This document shows, one piece after another, positions 9,291-19,593 of a stretch of DNA of 64,000 nt (position 1 is the stretch's first letter; each line of letters opens with the position of its first letter). The stretch covers positions 1-64,000 of the forward strand of contig JAAELB010001045.1 in the NCBI GenBank assembly GCA_024227155.1, written 5' to 3'. The notes beneath the pieces are model-generated. The model was given only the letters and a program-made list of their open reading frames with translations, did no database searches and had not been told where the DNA came from. The DNA comes from Desulfobulbaceae bacterium. Lineage in GTDB: Bacteria > Desulfobacterota > Desulfobulbia > Desulfobulbales > Desulfocapsaceae. The translations under genes were made by a program, and so were the position numbers.

Positions 9291-9860
9291 ATGAGTCTCA
9301 AGCAAGCGCACACGGCCAGATACATAGAAATCTCTGTACTCTTTTCTCTTGTACTACTGTGGACGTTTTTCTCACATGCACCACTTTTTGCGCAACTAAG
9401 AACTGAGTACGCTGTGAAGGCCGCCTTTATTCTTAATTTTGCTATGCTCACCAGATGGCCGGAAACATCGTTTTCAACGCCGGATAAAGAAATGAAATTA
9501 TGTGTGGCGGGAGGTAATGAGTTGCCAAAATCATTCACCTCAATTGACGGGAAGCGAGTCGACGAAAAAAAACTCCACGTTGTGGAAGTGGTAAGCAGCA
9601 CAAATCTTTCTGACTGCGACATTATTTTTTTCAGGAAAGAGATTAAGACAGAAGATCTGGTCAGGATGCTCAATATAGTAAGGGAAAAGCCTGTACTGAC
9701 AATAGGTGAGAAAGAAAACATCACAAGACTGGGTGGCAACATCGAGTTTTACCAGAAACAGGGAAAACTCAGGTTTGCAATTAATCCTTCTTCTGTTGCA
9801 AAACAGGGCCTGGATGTGAGCTCTCGTTTATTAAAAGCAGCAACTTTGGTCAACAATTAA
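9291..9860 (+). CDS. YfiR/DUF4154 family periplasmic protein
   Basis: YfiR-type proteins are periplasmic repressors that act on membrane signalling partners. This 189-residue protein starts with a signal peptide (residues about 10-33) and contains the family signature region EYAVKAAFILNFAMLTRWPE and later GGNIEFYQKQGKLRFAINP. I chose the ATG at 9291 because GGTGGA lies just upstream and the signal peptide then has normal length; an in-frame ATG at 9264 is the alternative. The gene sits 34 bases after the TonB receptor stop and 14 bases before the kinase, so it probably modulates that kinase. Confidence 0.88.
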   Translation: MSLKQAHTARYIEISVLFSLVLLWTFFSHAPLFAQLRTEYAVKAAFILNFAMLTRWPETSFSTPDKEMKLCVAGGNELPKSFTSIDGKRVDEKKLHVVEVVSSTNLSDCDIIFFRKEIKTEDLVRMLNIVREKPVLTIGEKENITRLGGNIEFYQKQGKLRFAINPSSVAKQGLDVSSRLLKAATLVNN

Positions 9861-9874
9861 AACACTAATAAATT

Positions 9875-12757
9875 TTGAAATCACTTCTTTCCTCATCTTC
9901 GATTAAAACTAAACTGCAACTTGTGTTGCTGTTAATGGCTCTCCCTGGCCTATTTCTTTTGAGCGCAATCCTTATTGTAAGCGAGAAAAAAATTGCAACT
10001 CAAATACTGATCGAAGAGCTCACAACAATGGGCGATGTTGTCGCCTGGAACAGCAGTGTCGTTTTGATGTTCGATGATAAAAAAGGTGCCAGTGAGGCAT
10101 TGGCTTCTCTGGCGAGCAAACCGGATATAGCTTTTGCAGCTCTGTATGATGCGACCGGGAAATTATATTCCTCTTATCAACGGGAAAAGAGCAACCTCTC
10201 CTTTATCGACAGTAAAATGGAAGCTGTCCTTCCCCAGGGGGATGAGTTAATTGATGTTCTCAATACCAAAGGAGTTCTTTCTACGGTAACTCCTGATTAT
10301 TGTTATGTGTTTCGACCCGTTTCAGTCAATAGCCAGACGGTGGGGGCGATTCTTCTTGCTGATGATATGCGGCAGCTGGAGAATCGTCTAAATAATTTCT
10401 TCTCCCAACTCGGTTTTGCATTAGTAACTATTCTAATCATCGTTGTCCTTATCTCTGCCTGGGCACAGAAACTGTTCACAGCCCCCTTAACCAGCTTGGT
10501 CCACAGTATGGCCAGGGTCACCAGAGAAAAGATCTACAACATTCATGTGGAAAAAGACAGTGAGGACGAATTTGGCGATCTCATTGACCATTTTAACGAG
10601 ATGATCAATGAAATCCACAGCCGGGATGAGGAGTTGAGAACCTATAGTTTTGATCTGGAAGCCAAGGTCACGGAGAGAACGGATGCTCTTTCCGCTGCAA
10701 AGCTTGAACTGGAAAAAACTGTCACAGATCTTTTGCAGGCCCGTGATGCAGCAGAAAATGCAAACCGGGCAAAAAGTCAATTCCTTGCCAATATGAGCCA
10801 TGAAATAAGGACTCCTATGAATGGCGTTCTAGGTATGACCGAACTACTCCTGGAAACAGAACTAAAACCCTCTCAGCGTAGATTTGCCAGCACAATCCAG
10901 GATTCTGGAGAATCTCTTCTTGCCATTATTAATGACATCCTCGACTTCTCTAAAATTGAGGCTGGAAAGCTTGAGCTGGAATCCTGCCCATTTAATCTTC
11001 AGGATCTCATAGAAGATGTAGTACAGCTCCTCTCTCCCAAAAGTCAGGCTCAAAAGATAGAACTGGCAGCCATGATCCCGGCTGATACCAATATCCACCT
11101 GCAGGGAGATCCCCACCGTCTACGCCAGGTGCTTGTCAACCTTATTGGTAATGCTGTGAAATTCACAAGTCAGGGGGAGGTTGTTGTTGACGTTTCAACC
11201 ACGGAGAGAAGATCTGGAGTACTTCTGCGAATTGCTATTAAGGACACTGGAATTGGTATCAGCGCGGGTGACTTGGACAGACTTTTCAAGCCGTTTTCCC
11301 AGGCTGATGGTACAAGTACCAGGGAATATGGAGGGACAGGACTTGGGCTTGTTATTTCCACAGAACTCGTCGCTCTGATGGGTGGCTCACTCAGAGCGAC
11401 GAGTACGCTTGGCGAGGGCTCTGTTTTCTCTTTCACTATTCCAATGGAACTTTCCCAAGAGAGAAAGGATGTGCATCAGTACAGTGGGTTGAGTCTTGAT
11501 GGCCTCCGGGCACTTGCCATAGATGATAACGCTACCAACAGAACTATTCTTCACCACCAGACCAGCAGCTGGAATATGCACTGTGACACTGCAGAAAATG
11601 GGCAGCTGGGCCTGGAAAAATTAGAGGCCGCCGGCGACTCTTATCCATATGATGTCATACTACTCGATCTTGATATGCCCCTGATGGACGGAATGGAGGT
11701 GGCACAACATATAAGAGCTGGTCAAATTTATTCTACGACTCCAATTATCATGCTCACTTCTGTAGGAGCCTATGGTGACATTCAAAAGAGCAAAGATGTG
11801 GGTATCGATGTTTACCTGACAAAACCTGTACGACAGAGGGATCTCTTTACCGCCATTCTCTCAGCTGTTCATCGAACCGCCACCATAATTCAAGCTCTTC
11901 ACACCCATGAAGAGAAAGCCCATGACAGTTTTAACGGTTCACAGAACTTTGGTTTAAAGGTACTTCTAGTGGAAGACAACACCACTAATCAGCTAGTGGC
12001 AACAGAAATGTTGAAAAACCTTGGTTGTGTTACTGACACTGCTCTCAACGGAGTTGAAGCTTTAACTGCTATCAAGCACCACTCCTACGACATCATCTTT
12101 ATGGATTGTCAAATGCCTGTTATGGATGGATTCCAGACCACCAGAAAAATCAGGAAACTGGAACAACAGAATAACAGCAGCACTCGTCAATCCATCATTG
12201 CCCTCACCGCTAATGCCCTGATGGGTTACCGGGAAAAATGTATTGATGCAGGAATGGACGATTATATCAGCAAACCATTCCAGCTTGAGCAAATGGCCTC
12301 AATAATAGCTCGCAAATGTGCAGAGATTCGGCCTGACCAGAATATATCCTCCCTTACACAGTCCCCAGATGGCCAAAAACCGCAGAATAAAGCTGAAACC
12401 CCAGAGCAAGAACAGTTGATGGACAGGTCAGTCCTTGATATGATCAGGCAACTGCAAATGGATGATGAACCGGACCTGTTATCAGAAATTATAAACACAT
12501 ATTTTTCTGATACAGACAGGATTATTGCTTATTTGGAAAAAGCTCAGTCTGAAAAAGACATAGAGGCATTGGCTTTGAACGCACATACCTTAAAATCGAG
12601 TAGTGCCAATGTTGGAGCAATGTTACTTTCTTCTGTGGCTAAAGAGATTGAGGAAAACTGTAAAAACAATCCCCCCGATGTAAATACGCTATTAGTCTCA
12701 CGGGTTCATGAAGAATTCGCCAGAACAAAAATCGCTCTGCAAAAGGAGTTGGCATAA
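9875..12757 (+). CDS. Hybrid sensor histidine kinase (HAMP-HisKA-HATPase-REC-REC-Hpt)
   Basis: This 960-residue inner-membrane kinase has a transmembrane helix near 14-34, a periplasmic sensor region to about 170, a second helix near 175-197, HAMP, and a coiled coil. The HisKA domain carries the phospho-acceptor motif [10 protein letters not shown] and is followed by a HATPase domain with DTGIGI and GGTGLGL boxes. Two receiver domains follow ([13 protein letters not shown] and [14 protein letters not shown]), then a C-terminal Hpt domain (HTLKSSS). This layout supports an internal phosphorelay ending on a separate regulator, most simply the GGDEF/EAL protein whose ATG directly abuts the stop. 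The start appears to be TTG at 9875 with a weak ribosome-binding site. Confidence 0.93.
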   Translation: MKSLLSSSSIKTKLQLVLLLMALPGLFLLSAILIVSEKKIATQILIEELTTMGDVVAWNSSVVLMFDDKKGASEALASLASKPDIAFAALYDATGKLYSSYQREKSNLSFIDSKMEAVLPQGDELIDVLNTKGVLSTVTPDYCYVFRPVSVNSQTVGAILLADDMRQLENRLNNFFSQLGFALVTILIIVVLISAWAQKLFTAPLTSLVHSMARVTREKIYNIHVEKDSEDEFGDLIDHFNEMINEIHSRDEELRTYSFDLEAKVTERTDALSAAKLELEKTVTDLLQARDAAENANRAKSQFLANMSHEIRTPMNGVLGMTELLLETELKPSQRRFASTIQDSGESLLAIINDILDFSKIEAGKLELESCPFNLQDLIEDVVQLLSPKSQAQKIELAAMIPADTNIHLQGDPHRLRQVLVNLIGNAVKFTSQGEVVVDVSTTERRSGVLLRIAIKDTGIGISAGDLDRLFKPFSQADGTSTREYGGTGLGLVISTELVALMGGSLRATSTLGEGSVFSFTIPMELSQERKDVHQYSGLSLDGLRALAIDDNATNRTILHHQTSSWNMHCDTAENGQLGLEKLEAAGDSYPYDVILLDLDMPLMDGMEVAQHIRAGQIYSTTPIIMLTSVGAYGDIQKSKDVGIDVYLTKPVRQRDLFTAILSAVHRTATIIQALHTHEEKAHDSFNGSQNFGLKVLLVEDNTTNQLVATEMLKNLGCVTDTALNGVEALTAIKHHSYDIIFMDCQMPVMDGFQTTRKIRKLEQQNNSSTRQSIIALTANALMGYREKCIDAGMDDYISKPFQLEQMASIIARKCAEIRPDQNISSLTQSPDGQKPQNKAETPEQEQLMDRSVLDMIRQLQMDDEPDLLSEIINTYFSDTDRIIAYLEKAQSEKDIEALALNAHTLKSSSANVGAMLLSSVAKEIEENCKNNPPDVNTLLVSRVHEEFARTKIALQKELA

Positions 12758-14881
12758 ATGGTAGCAACGGCGACAAACGGACCATTAGCCCTTGTTGTAG
12801 ATGATGACAATTCCTCCCGTCTCACTATGGCGGCTGCTCTGCGTAAAGCCGGCTTTACAATAAAACAGGCCACAAATGGCGAAGATGCCATTACACTCTT
12901 TGAAGAAAAACAACCGGATCTTATTTTTCTTGACGTTTTGATGCCTGGAATGGACGGTTTTGCTACCTGTCGGGAGATACGCAGACGTTCTGGGGGCGAA
13001 TATGTCCAGATTTTAATGGTAACTGGCCTTGATGACACAGAATCAATAAAAAAAGCCTTTCTCGCCGGCGGAAATGATTTTGTCTCAAAGCCGATAAACT
13101 GGGAAATATTCGGCCACCGCGCCCAATACATGCTTCGCTCGGGGAAGGCTCTTAAAGAGGTCCACTTAAGTCGCAGTTTTCTTGCTAAAACCCAGGAAGT
13201 AGCAAAGATTGGCAACTGGAAAGTTAACCTGAAAACAAATTTATGCACTATCTCCTCAGAGGCGGCCTCCCTCCTGAGCTTACAACAAAAAGACCTCGAA
13301 GAAATAACTGTTGAAACCTTACTCAACACCATTATAGGCAATGAGAAACAAGCTATTTACTCCACAGTGGAATCAGCAATCCGCAAGCGAAATTCATTTA
13401 TGGTGAATTTCCAGATCCAATTAGAGGATGATTCAGTCAGACATATTTATATGCAGGGTGAGGTGCTGCCCACAGAAGGGGGCGAACCAGAACTCCTTTT
13501 TGGGGTGGTCCAGGACAGCACTCAGATGAAACAGGCCGAAGAGGAGATCAGGTATCTGGCATTTTATGACAGCCTCACAGGTCTCGCAAACCGAACCCTT
13601 TTCCTCGATCGTCTGAGCCAGGTTCTCGAACATTGCAAGCGAAAAAGACGCTCGTTTGCTCTGCTCTTTATGGATATTGATCATTTCAAACAGATTAACG
13701 ATACCATGGGCCATCACGCAGGTGACATCCTCCTGAAAAACACCGCAGACACCATCCAACAATGCGTCAGGCGCAGTGATTCACTGGCAGTCCCTGGTAG
13801 TGATGCACCTGAGAACCTTGTGGCCCGGCACGGAGGTGATGAGTTTGTCCTGATCCTCTCTGAAATTGATTCCCCTGAAAGCAGTGCTGTTGTGGCCAGG
13901 AGAATACTCAAAGCTGTTCAACAAAAACAGATTATTAACAGCCAGGAAATTTCGATTACTGCAAGTATAGGTATCAGCGTTTTCCCTGAGGATGGCACAG
14001 ATGCTGACACCCTGTACAGGCATGCGGATACTGCAATGTATCATGCTAAAAAACTTGGCAGAAATAATTATCAGTTTTTTAAGGAATCACTCAACAGTTC
14101 TGCTGTGGCAAGATTTACCCTGGAACGTGATATGAAAGCTGCACTTTTAAACAATGATTTCATCCTTTATTTCCAGCCGCAGCTACGTATATCTGATCAA
14201 AAAATCATTGGCGCAGAGGCGTTGATTCGCTGGATTCACCCGGAGAAAGGGTTTATAGCACCCGATCAATTTATTGCTATTGCAGAAGATTGCGGACTAA
14301 TTGTAGAAATTAACAAATGGGTTATTGAAGCTGCCTGTCTGCAGAGTCGCAAATGGCGAGAACAGGGAATTCCAGACATGCGTATTGCCATAAATCTGTC
14401 CGGCTATCGACTTGCAGAGCAAAATATTATAGGCATTCTTAAAGAAAATCTTGAGCTTAATTCACTTGATGGTACCGCCATTGAAGTTGAAGTGACCGAA
14501 AATGTCCTCATGCGCGATACCGAGTCAATAACAAAAACATTCGGTGAGATTAAGGGGCTTGGAATCAGAGTAGCCCTTGATGATTTTGGTACAGGGTATT
14601 CATCTTTAAGCTACCTCACCTCTTTCCATGTTGATACGCTTAAAATAGACCGCTCTTTTATCATGGGCTGTACGGATAATAAAAAAAATAGAGTTATCAT
14701 TAAAGCTATCATCGCCATGGGTCATAGCTTAGGCATGAAAATTGTTGCAGAAGGGATTGAGAGTAACGATCACCTTCAGCTACTCAAAGAGTATGACTGT
14801 GATGAGTGTCAGGGATTCTATTTCTCTCCTCCGGTCCCGGCGTTAGAATTCCAAAAACTCATTGGAGACTCTAAACCATAG
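12758..14881 (+). CDS. Response regulator with PAS, GGDEF and EAL domains
   Basis: This 707-residue cytoplasmic protein should control cyclic di-GMP. A receiver (about 10-130, acceptor in LIFLDVLMPGMDG) is followed by a PAS-like region (about 140-260). The GGDEF domain keeps an intact RHGGDEF active site, and the EAL domain has intact EALIRW and DDFGTGYSSLSYL motifs. Between the usual RxxD inhibitory site (RRSD) and the GGDEF motif there is an insertion of about twelve residues. Both catalytic halves look competent, so the net activity cannot be predicted. The ATG immediately follows the kinase stop codon, with GGAG upstream, indicating translational coupling. The region ends the TonB-YfiR-kinase operon. 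Confidence 0.93.
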   Translation: MVATATNGPLALVVDDDNSSRLTMAAALRKAGFTIKQATNGEDAITLFEEKQPDLIFLDVLMPGMDGFATCREIRRRSGGEYVQILMVTGLDDTESIKKAFLAGGNDFVSKPINWEIFGHRAQYMLRSGKALKEVHLSRSFLAKTQEVAKIGNWKVNLKTNLCTISSEAASLLSLQQKDLEEITVETLLNTIIGNEKQAIYSTVESAIRKRNSFMVNFQIQLEDDSVRHIYMQGEVLPTEGGEPELLFGVVQDSTQMKQAEEEIRYLAFYDSLTGLANRTLFLDRLSQVLEHCKRKRRSFALLFMDIDHFKQINDTMGHHAGDILLKNTADTIQQCVRRSDSLAVPGSDAPENLVARHGGDEFVLILSEIDSPESSAVVARRILKAVQQKQIINSQEISITASIGISVFPEDGTDADTLYRHADTAMYHAKKLGRNNYQFFKESLNSSAVARFTLERDMKAALLNNDFILYFQPQLRISDQKIIGAEALIRWIHPEKGFIAPDQFIAIAEDCGLIVEINKWVIEAACLQSRKWREQGIPDMRIAINLSGYRLAEQNIIGILKENLELNSLDGTAIEVEVTENVLMRDTESITKTFGEIKGLGIRVALDDFGTGYSSLSYLTSFHVDTLKIDRSFIMGCTDNKKNRVIIKAIIAMGHSLGMKIVAEGIESNDHLQLLKEYDCDECQGFYFSPPVPALEFQKLIGDSKP

Positions 14882-14903
14882 GTGTCCCCCCCAGTAAACG
14901 AGA

Positions 14904-15509
14904 CTACCTTATAAACAAAACCCTGCCAGCGGTAATTTCATTGAGTTCGGCAATCACCTTTGCCTCAAGTGTTGCCACTACACTGACCATAAAAGTTACC
15001 GACTCACTATACTGCGTATTTACAATGGTACCTCCCACCTCAGCCATAAGCCTTCGTACACCACCTTCAAACTGATATGAAAAAGAAAACTCGAGCTCTA
15101 TTTCCTCAACAAAACGGATCAATTCTGCTGCTGCGACACCTTCTTTTACACCATTGGAATAAGCCCTCACAAGACCTCCCGTACCGAGCTTGATGCCACC
15201 AAAATATCGAGTAACCACCACAACAACATCACCAATGTTATTGTGACCCAGAATATTCAGCATCGGCTTTCCCGCAGTACCGGAGGGTTCACCGTCGTCA
15301 CTGCAGTGGATATCTGTTGGCGTTTTGGGATCACCGATAATAAATGCCACGCAATTATGGTTGGCAGAAACATGCTTTTGATTAATTTGAGTGATGAATG
15401 CAACAGCCTCCTGCCGGGAAGTCACACCCGCCAGATGAGTAATAAACCTGCTTTTCTTTTCGAAAAATTCTGTTGCTATTTCCCCTTTTGGAACAAAATA
15501 TCCACCCAT
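14904..15509 (-). CDS. YigZ/IMPACT family protein
   Basis: A 201-residue member of the UPF0029/IMPACT family, which is linked to translation or nucleic-acid binding but biochemically poorly defined. The recognisable core runs from KKSRFITHLAGV through the signature SDDGEPSGTAGKPML and VVVVTRYFGGIKLGTGGL, then a C-terminal ferredoxin-like domain. AGGAGG lies five bases before the ATG. It is convergent with the GGDEF/EAL gene and apparently monocistronic. Confidence 0.9.
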   Translation of the reverse strand: MGGYFVPKGEIATEFFEKKSRFITHLAGVTSRQEAVAFITQINQKHVSANHNCVAFIIGDPKTPTDIHCSDDGEPSGTAGKPMLNILGHNNIGDVVVVVTRYFGGIKLGTGGLVRAYSNGVKEGVAAAELIRFVEEIELEFSFSYQFEGGVRRLMAEVGGTIVNTQYSESVTFMVSVVATLEAKVIAELNEITAGRVLFIR

Positions 15510-15571
15510 CCCAGCCTCCTCTCTTCCCCCTGTGATAAAAACTGCTTATAATACGTGGCTCTATCTTATAG

Positions 15572-15728
15572 CTAACCCGACAAGTCGGAAACTTTTTTAG
15601 TATCACTGGATAAGTGCCTCGAAGGTCTCGTGGCTCTCGCTATCTGCCGGTTACTTTAAGTTCCTAATTTCAATACAATCTCCAGATTTCTTGTTTATTA
15701 TTGCAGTTTTTCTAGAGTAAGGCACTAA
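15572..15728 (+). repeat. Interspersed repeat family A, copy 4 (full length)
   Basis: A 157-bp copy running from CTAACCCGACAAGTCGGAAA to GAGTAAGGCACTAA. The left end forms a small hairpin (CCGAC-AA-GTCGG). It is nearly identical at its left end to copy 5 at 38765-38921, which lies in the opposite orientation. Between this copy and the lysS leader (15729-16005) there is one 73-codon open frame of no recognised family, which I do not call as a gene. Confidence 0.87.
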
Positions 15729-16005
15729 ACCTCTATTTAAGCAACCAAAAATAATGACTATCCCTAGAAATAACGACCCGAGTTGGCAGGAGACAACTGC
15801 TGAAACCATCGCATCCACCCCTGTACTCAACCTCCTTACGAGTAAAGTTTTATGCAAGCGAACCAGTACTGAGAAACTAATGTCACAGGTACGAAGTGGG
15901 GCGATAAACCACGGTCTCGTTCTCAATGGTCTTATGTTCTACTTTATGTTCAGCAAAAAAGACATTTTCAGATAAAACCCGCCCCCCTTTCACTTCCGAA
16001 AACAA

Positions 16006-16041
16006 TTGACAGAAAGAGCAATTCTAAGTATTTGCTATATT
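16006..16041 (+). promoter_or_regulatory. Candidate sigma-70 type promoter upstream of lysS
   Basis: A perfect TTGACA at 16006-16011 is followed by possible -10 elements: TATTTG at 17-base spacing, or the extended -10 TGCTATATT ending at 16041. Transcription would begin near 16048 and run straight into the terminator at 16061-16088. Confidence 0.4.
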
Positions 16042-16060
16042 GTTATTCAATTAGACGAAC

Positions 16061-16088
16061 AAGCGGCAGATCTCTGCCGCTTTTTTTT
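16061..16088 (+). terminator. Rho-independent terminator in the lysS leader
   Basis: AAGCGGCAG and CTGCCGCTT form a perfect stem with an ATCT loop followed by eight T residues. It ends 31 bases before the lysS ATG and lies downstream of the candidate promoter. It therefore either ends an upstream transcript or acts as an attenuator for lysS. Confidence 0.85.
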
Positions 16089-16119
16089 ATAGCTTTCTAC
16101 AATTCTAAGAGTATTTCCC

Positions 16120-17625
16120 ATGACTGAAGAAAATCAAACCCTCGCCCAACGTAAAGAAAAAGCAGAATCCCTGGCTGATCTTGGTGTTAACCTCTACTCC
16201 AATGGATTCTCCCCGGCCAATAGTGCAGTGGAACTCCACCCTAAGGGTGAAAGTCTTGCACCCCAGGAAAAAGAAGAGGGTGAGACTCTCTATTCGTTAG
16301 CCGGACGAGTTATGGCCATGCGCAAATTCGGCAAAGCCGCTTTTTGCACCGTGGCTGATAAGACAGGTCAGATCCAGATCTATATTAAAAAGGATATAGT
16401 TGGCGAAGAAATATTTGAAACTTTTAAAAAATGGGATATTGGCGATATCGTAGGCATAGAGGGCACCCTCTTTAAAACAAAGGTAGGTGAGCTGTCTATA
16501 CAGGCGAGAGAGATTGTGATGATATCAAAATCATTGCGTCCCCTGCCGGATAAGTGGCATGGATTAAGTGACGTTGAGACTCGCTATCGCCAGCGTTATG
16601 TTGACCTTATCGTAACCCCCGAGAGCCGTGAAACCTTTAAGAAACGTGTAGAGATTATCCGGCTGGTCCGTGAATACCTTAACTCTCAGGACTATATGGA
16701 AGTGGAGACTCCCATGATGCAGCCTATCCCTGGAGGTGCCACCGCCAAACCGTTCCAGACCTACCACAATGCCCTGGGCATGGATCTCTACCTGCGGATT
16801 GCCCCGGAGCTGTACCTGAAAAGACTTCTGGTTGGAGGCTTTGAAAGAGTCTTTGAGATAAATCGCAACTTTCGTAACGAAGGATTATCAACCCGTCACA
16901 ATCCTGAATTTACCATGCTTGAGTTTTACCAGGCATATGCCACCTACGACGACCTGATTGAGCTGACCGAGTCGATGATTTCATCCATCTGTGAAAAAGT
17001 CAACGGCACCATGCAGATCAACTATCAGGGCACCGAAGTGGACCTTTCTCCTCCCTGGCAGAAAATGACTATGGATGAGGCTCTCATTCAAGTTGCAGGC
17101 CTTGATGCGGAAATTCTCGCAGACGATGAGAAAGTTTTGGCTCTGGTTAAAGAAAAGGGTATTGAACTTGAAGAGCAGGCGGGTGCGGGGAAAGCAAAGA
17201 CCGAGCTCTTCGAGCTGCTGGTTGAAGAAAAATTAATTAATCCAACCTTTATTACGGCCTACCCCACAGAGGTTTCTCCGCTGGCACGGCGTAATGAAGA
17301 GAACCCTGAAGTTACCGATCGTTTTGAACTCTTTATTACTGGCCGAGAACTGGCCAATGGTTTTAGTGAGCTGAACGATCCCATCGATCAACTGCAACGG
17401 TTTGAAAAACAGATCGAAGATCGTGGCGAAGATGATGAGATTCATCCTGAGCTTGACCACGATTACGTTCGCGCCCTGGAGTACGGAATGCCTTCTGCTG
17501 CCGGAGAAGGAATAGGCATTGATCGGCTGGTTATGCTGCTCACAGATGCACCCTCTATCCGTGACGTCATTCTCTTTCCGCACCTCAAACCGGAGATTCA
17601 ACAGCAGCAGGCAGATAAGGAATAA
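16120..17625 (+). CDS. lysS: Lysyl-tRNA synthetase, class II
   Basis: This enzyme charges tRNA-Lys in the cytoplasm. The 501-residue protein has an N-terminal OB-fold anticodon-binding domain (about 55-160) and a class II catalytic core. Motif 1 lies in VETPMMQPIPGGATAKPF, motif 2 in FRNEGLSTRHNPEFTMLE and motif 3 in GEGIGIDRLVML. Length and domain order are normal. The ribosome-binding site is weak. It is followed after 27 bases by lolC/E, so it probably heads the lysS-lol-cyclase operon, which is an unusual gene order but consistent with shared strand and tight spacing. Confidence 0.97.
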   Translation: MTEENQTLAQRKEKAESLADLGVNLYSNGFSPANSAVELHPKGESLAPQEKEEGETLYSLAGRVMAMRKFGKAAFCTVADKTGQIQIYIKKDIVGEEIFETFKKWDIGDIVGIEGTLFKTKVGELSIQAREIVMISKSLRPLPDKWHGLSDVETRYRQRYVDLIVTPESRETFKKRVEIIRLVREYLNSQDYMEVETPMMQPIPGGATAKPFQTYHNALGMDLYLRIAPELYLKRLLVGGFERVFEINRNFRNEGLSTRHNPEFTMLEFYQAYATYDDLIELTESMISSICEKVNGTMQINYQGTEVDLSPPWQKMTMDEALIQVAGLDAEILADDEKVLALVKEKGIELEEQAGAGKAKTELFELLVEEKLINPTFITAYPTEVSPLARRNEENPEVTDRFELFITGRELANGFSELNDPIDQLQRFEKQIEDRGEDDEIHPELDHDYVRALEYGMPSAAGEGIGIDRLVMLLTDAPSIRDVILFPHLKPEIQQQQADKE

Positions 17626-17652
17626 GGTTATCCTCGACTTTTACGGACTTTG

Positions 17653-18882
17653 ATGATGTTTGAATGGTTTGTTGGACTGAGATATTTAAGGGCTAAGCAT
17701 AAACACGGCTTTATCTCACTTATCTCGCTGATATCAGTAGCTGGTATCACCGTTGGGGTGATAGCCCTTATTGTGGTTCTTGCTGTTTATTCTGGCTTTA
17801 CAAATGGCTTGCGAGACCAGATTCTGGGGGTAAACTCCCATATCATAGTCCAGCAACTGGGTGGTTCCATAGCAAACTACGAACTCATCCGCGACCGTAT
17901 TCTCACCGTAAAAAATGTCACCGGAGCATCACCCTATCTCTACAGCCAAACCCTTCTCAGCAGCTCAAATGGCGGCAATGGGGTCGTTCTCCGGGGCATG
18001 GAACCCCGCACGGCCGAAAACGTTGTCGGCCTCGCCAGACAGATGCTGACAGGCTCAATCCATGATCTGGAGCAGGACCAGTCAGCACTGGTGCCAAATA
18101 TTATCCTCGGCACAAACCTGGCGTCTGACCTGCGGGTCGGGGTCGGCGATAGACTACGGCTTATTTCACCATCCGGACCATTAACACCGATGGGAATCAT
18201 CCCAAAAGTTAAAACTTGTGCAGTCTCCGGTATTTTTGAAACCGGAATGTTTGAATACGATGCAACGCTTGCCTATATGTCCCTTGCTAACGTGCAGAAT
18301 TTCCTTGGTATAAACGATGTGGTGCACGGCATTGAGGTAAAGGTAGCTGAGAAACATCTTGATCGTGCAAATGAGATTGCAGCCCAGATCACAAAAACCC
18401 TGGGCCCCGGCTTTATAGCAAAAGACTGGATGATGATGAACCGCAACCTTTTTGCCGCCTTCAAGCTTGAAAAGATCGGTATGTTCATCGCGATGACCCT
18501 TATCATCCTGGTAGCTGCACTGAACATCATAAGCGCCCTCGTGATGGTGGTGATGGAAAAAAGCAAAGATATCGCAATTCTCAAGTCCATGGGTGCCACC
18601 TCCGGCTCGATTATGAAGATTTTCTTTCTCCAGGGGCTGGTAATTGCCTTTGCAGGCACAAGCCTCGGTGTGGCCGGGGGGCTTGGTCTATGTGAATTGC
18701 TTTCGAGATACCAGTTTATTGAATTACCCTCCAACGTCTATCCGATGACCACCCTGCCAATCAAGGTTTTACCTTTTGATGTAACGGTGATAGGGATCAG
18801 CTCCATCGTCATCACTCTGCTTGCCACCCTCTATCCATCATGGAAAGCATCGACTGTCCAACCGGCGGAGGTACTCTCATGA
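17653..18882 (+). CDS. lolC: Lipoprotein-releasing ABC transporter permease LolC/LolE
   Basis: This inner-membrane permease (409 residues) extracts mature lipoproteins for transfer to LolA. It starts FEWFVGLRYLRAKHKHGFIS, typical of LolC/E, with a first transmembrane helix at about 22-48, a large periplasmic domain, and three further helices at about 275-400. Only one permease gene is present, so the transporter may be a homodimer of a LolC/E hybrid type, as in several bacteria. Two adjacent ATG codons (17653, 17656) are possible starts. Its stop overlaps the lolD ATG. Confidence 0.92.
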   Translation: MMFEWFVGLRYLRAKHKHGFISLISLISVAGITVGVIALIVVLAVYSGFTNGLRDQILGVNSHIIVQQLGGSIANYELIRDRILTVKNVTGASPYLYSQTLLSSSNGGNGVVLRGMEPRTAENVVGLARQMLTGSIHDLEQDQSALVPNIILGTNLASDLRVGVGDRLRLISPSGPLTPMGIIPKVKTCAVSGIFETGMFEYDATLAYMSLANVQNFLGINDVVHGIEVKVAEKHLDRANEIAAQITKTLGPGFIAKDWMMMNRNLFAAFKLEKIGMFIAMTLIILVAALNIISALVMVVMEKSKDIAILKSMGATSGSIMKIFFLQGLVIAFAGTSLGVAGGLGLCELLSRYQFIELPSNVYPMTTLPIKVLPFDVTVIGISSIVITLLATLYPSWKASTVQPAEVLS

Positions 18883-19559
18883 CTAAATTTTTCAGCGCGG
18901 AGAATATCACCAAGAGCTACAATCCCGGAGAGCATTCAATTGAGGTGTTAAAAGATGTGAGCATTGACATAACGCCTGGAGAAATGACGGGAATTATAGG
19001 AGCCTCCGGCTCCGGTAAGACCACCCTCCTGCAAATCCTTGGCACCCTTGACATCCCCACCAGTGGCAACCTCTATTATAAAAAAGAGCTCCTGCTTGAA
19101 AAAAATGCGAAAGAGCTTGCTGCATTTCGCAATAAATCAGTGGGCTTCATCTTTCAGTTTCATCACCTGCTACCCGACTTCACTGCCCTTGAAAACGTGA
19201 TGATGCCAGCGCTTATTGCAGGAAAAAAGAGAAAGGATATCATCACATCTGCAACGAACCTGCTTGAACAGGTTGAACTCGAACATAGGGTCCATCATAA
19301 AGTTGCCGAACTCTCAGGGGGAGAGCAGCAAAGAGCGGCCCTTGCCCGGGCGCTGGTCATGAGTCCATCCCTCCTCCTGGCAGACGAACCGACCGGCAAT
19401 CTTGATTCACGTGCTGGAAACATCGTTTTCAATCTTCTTCATACTTTATGCCGTGAGCGGAACCTCTCAACCATCATGGTCACTCATAACACCAAACTTG
19501 CCGATCAGATGGACCATTGTCTAACCTTAAAAGACGGTGTCCTCAACAGTAGCAGTTGA
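18879..19559 (+). CDS. lolD: Lipoprotein-releasing ABC transporter ATPase LolD
   Basis: The cytoplasmic ATPase of the Lol complex (226 residues) has Walker [12 protein letters not shown], the signature [15 protein letters not shown] and Walker [13 protein letters not shown] chose the ATG at 18879 because it forms an ATGA overlap with the lolC stop and has a GGAGG upstream; the open frame extends further 5' inside lolC without family support. Confidence 0.95.
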   Translation: MTKFFSAENITKSYNPGEHSIEVLKDVSIDITPGEMTGIIGASGSGKTTLLQILGTLDIPTSGNLYYKKELLLEKNAKELAAFRNKSVGFIFQFHHLLPDFTALENVMMPALIAGKKRKDIITSATNLLEQVELEHRVHHKVAELSGGEQQRAALARALVMSPSLLLADEPTGNLDSRAGNIVFNLLHTLCRERNLSTIMVTHNTKLADQMDHCLTLKDGVLNSSS

Positions 19560-19593
19560 CCGGCTTTATAAAGGAAGAAGATTCTTCGATTTT

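Noticed and set aside
15754-15975. 73-codon open frame between repeat copy 4 and lysS
   Set aside because: No family resemblance and no clear ribosome-binding site; likely chance, though a decayed gene is possible.
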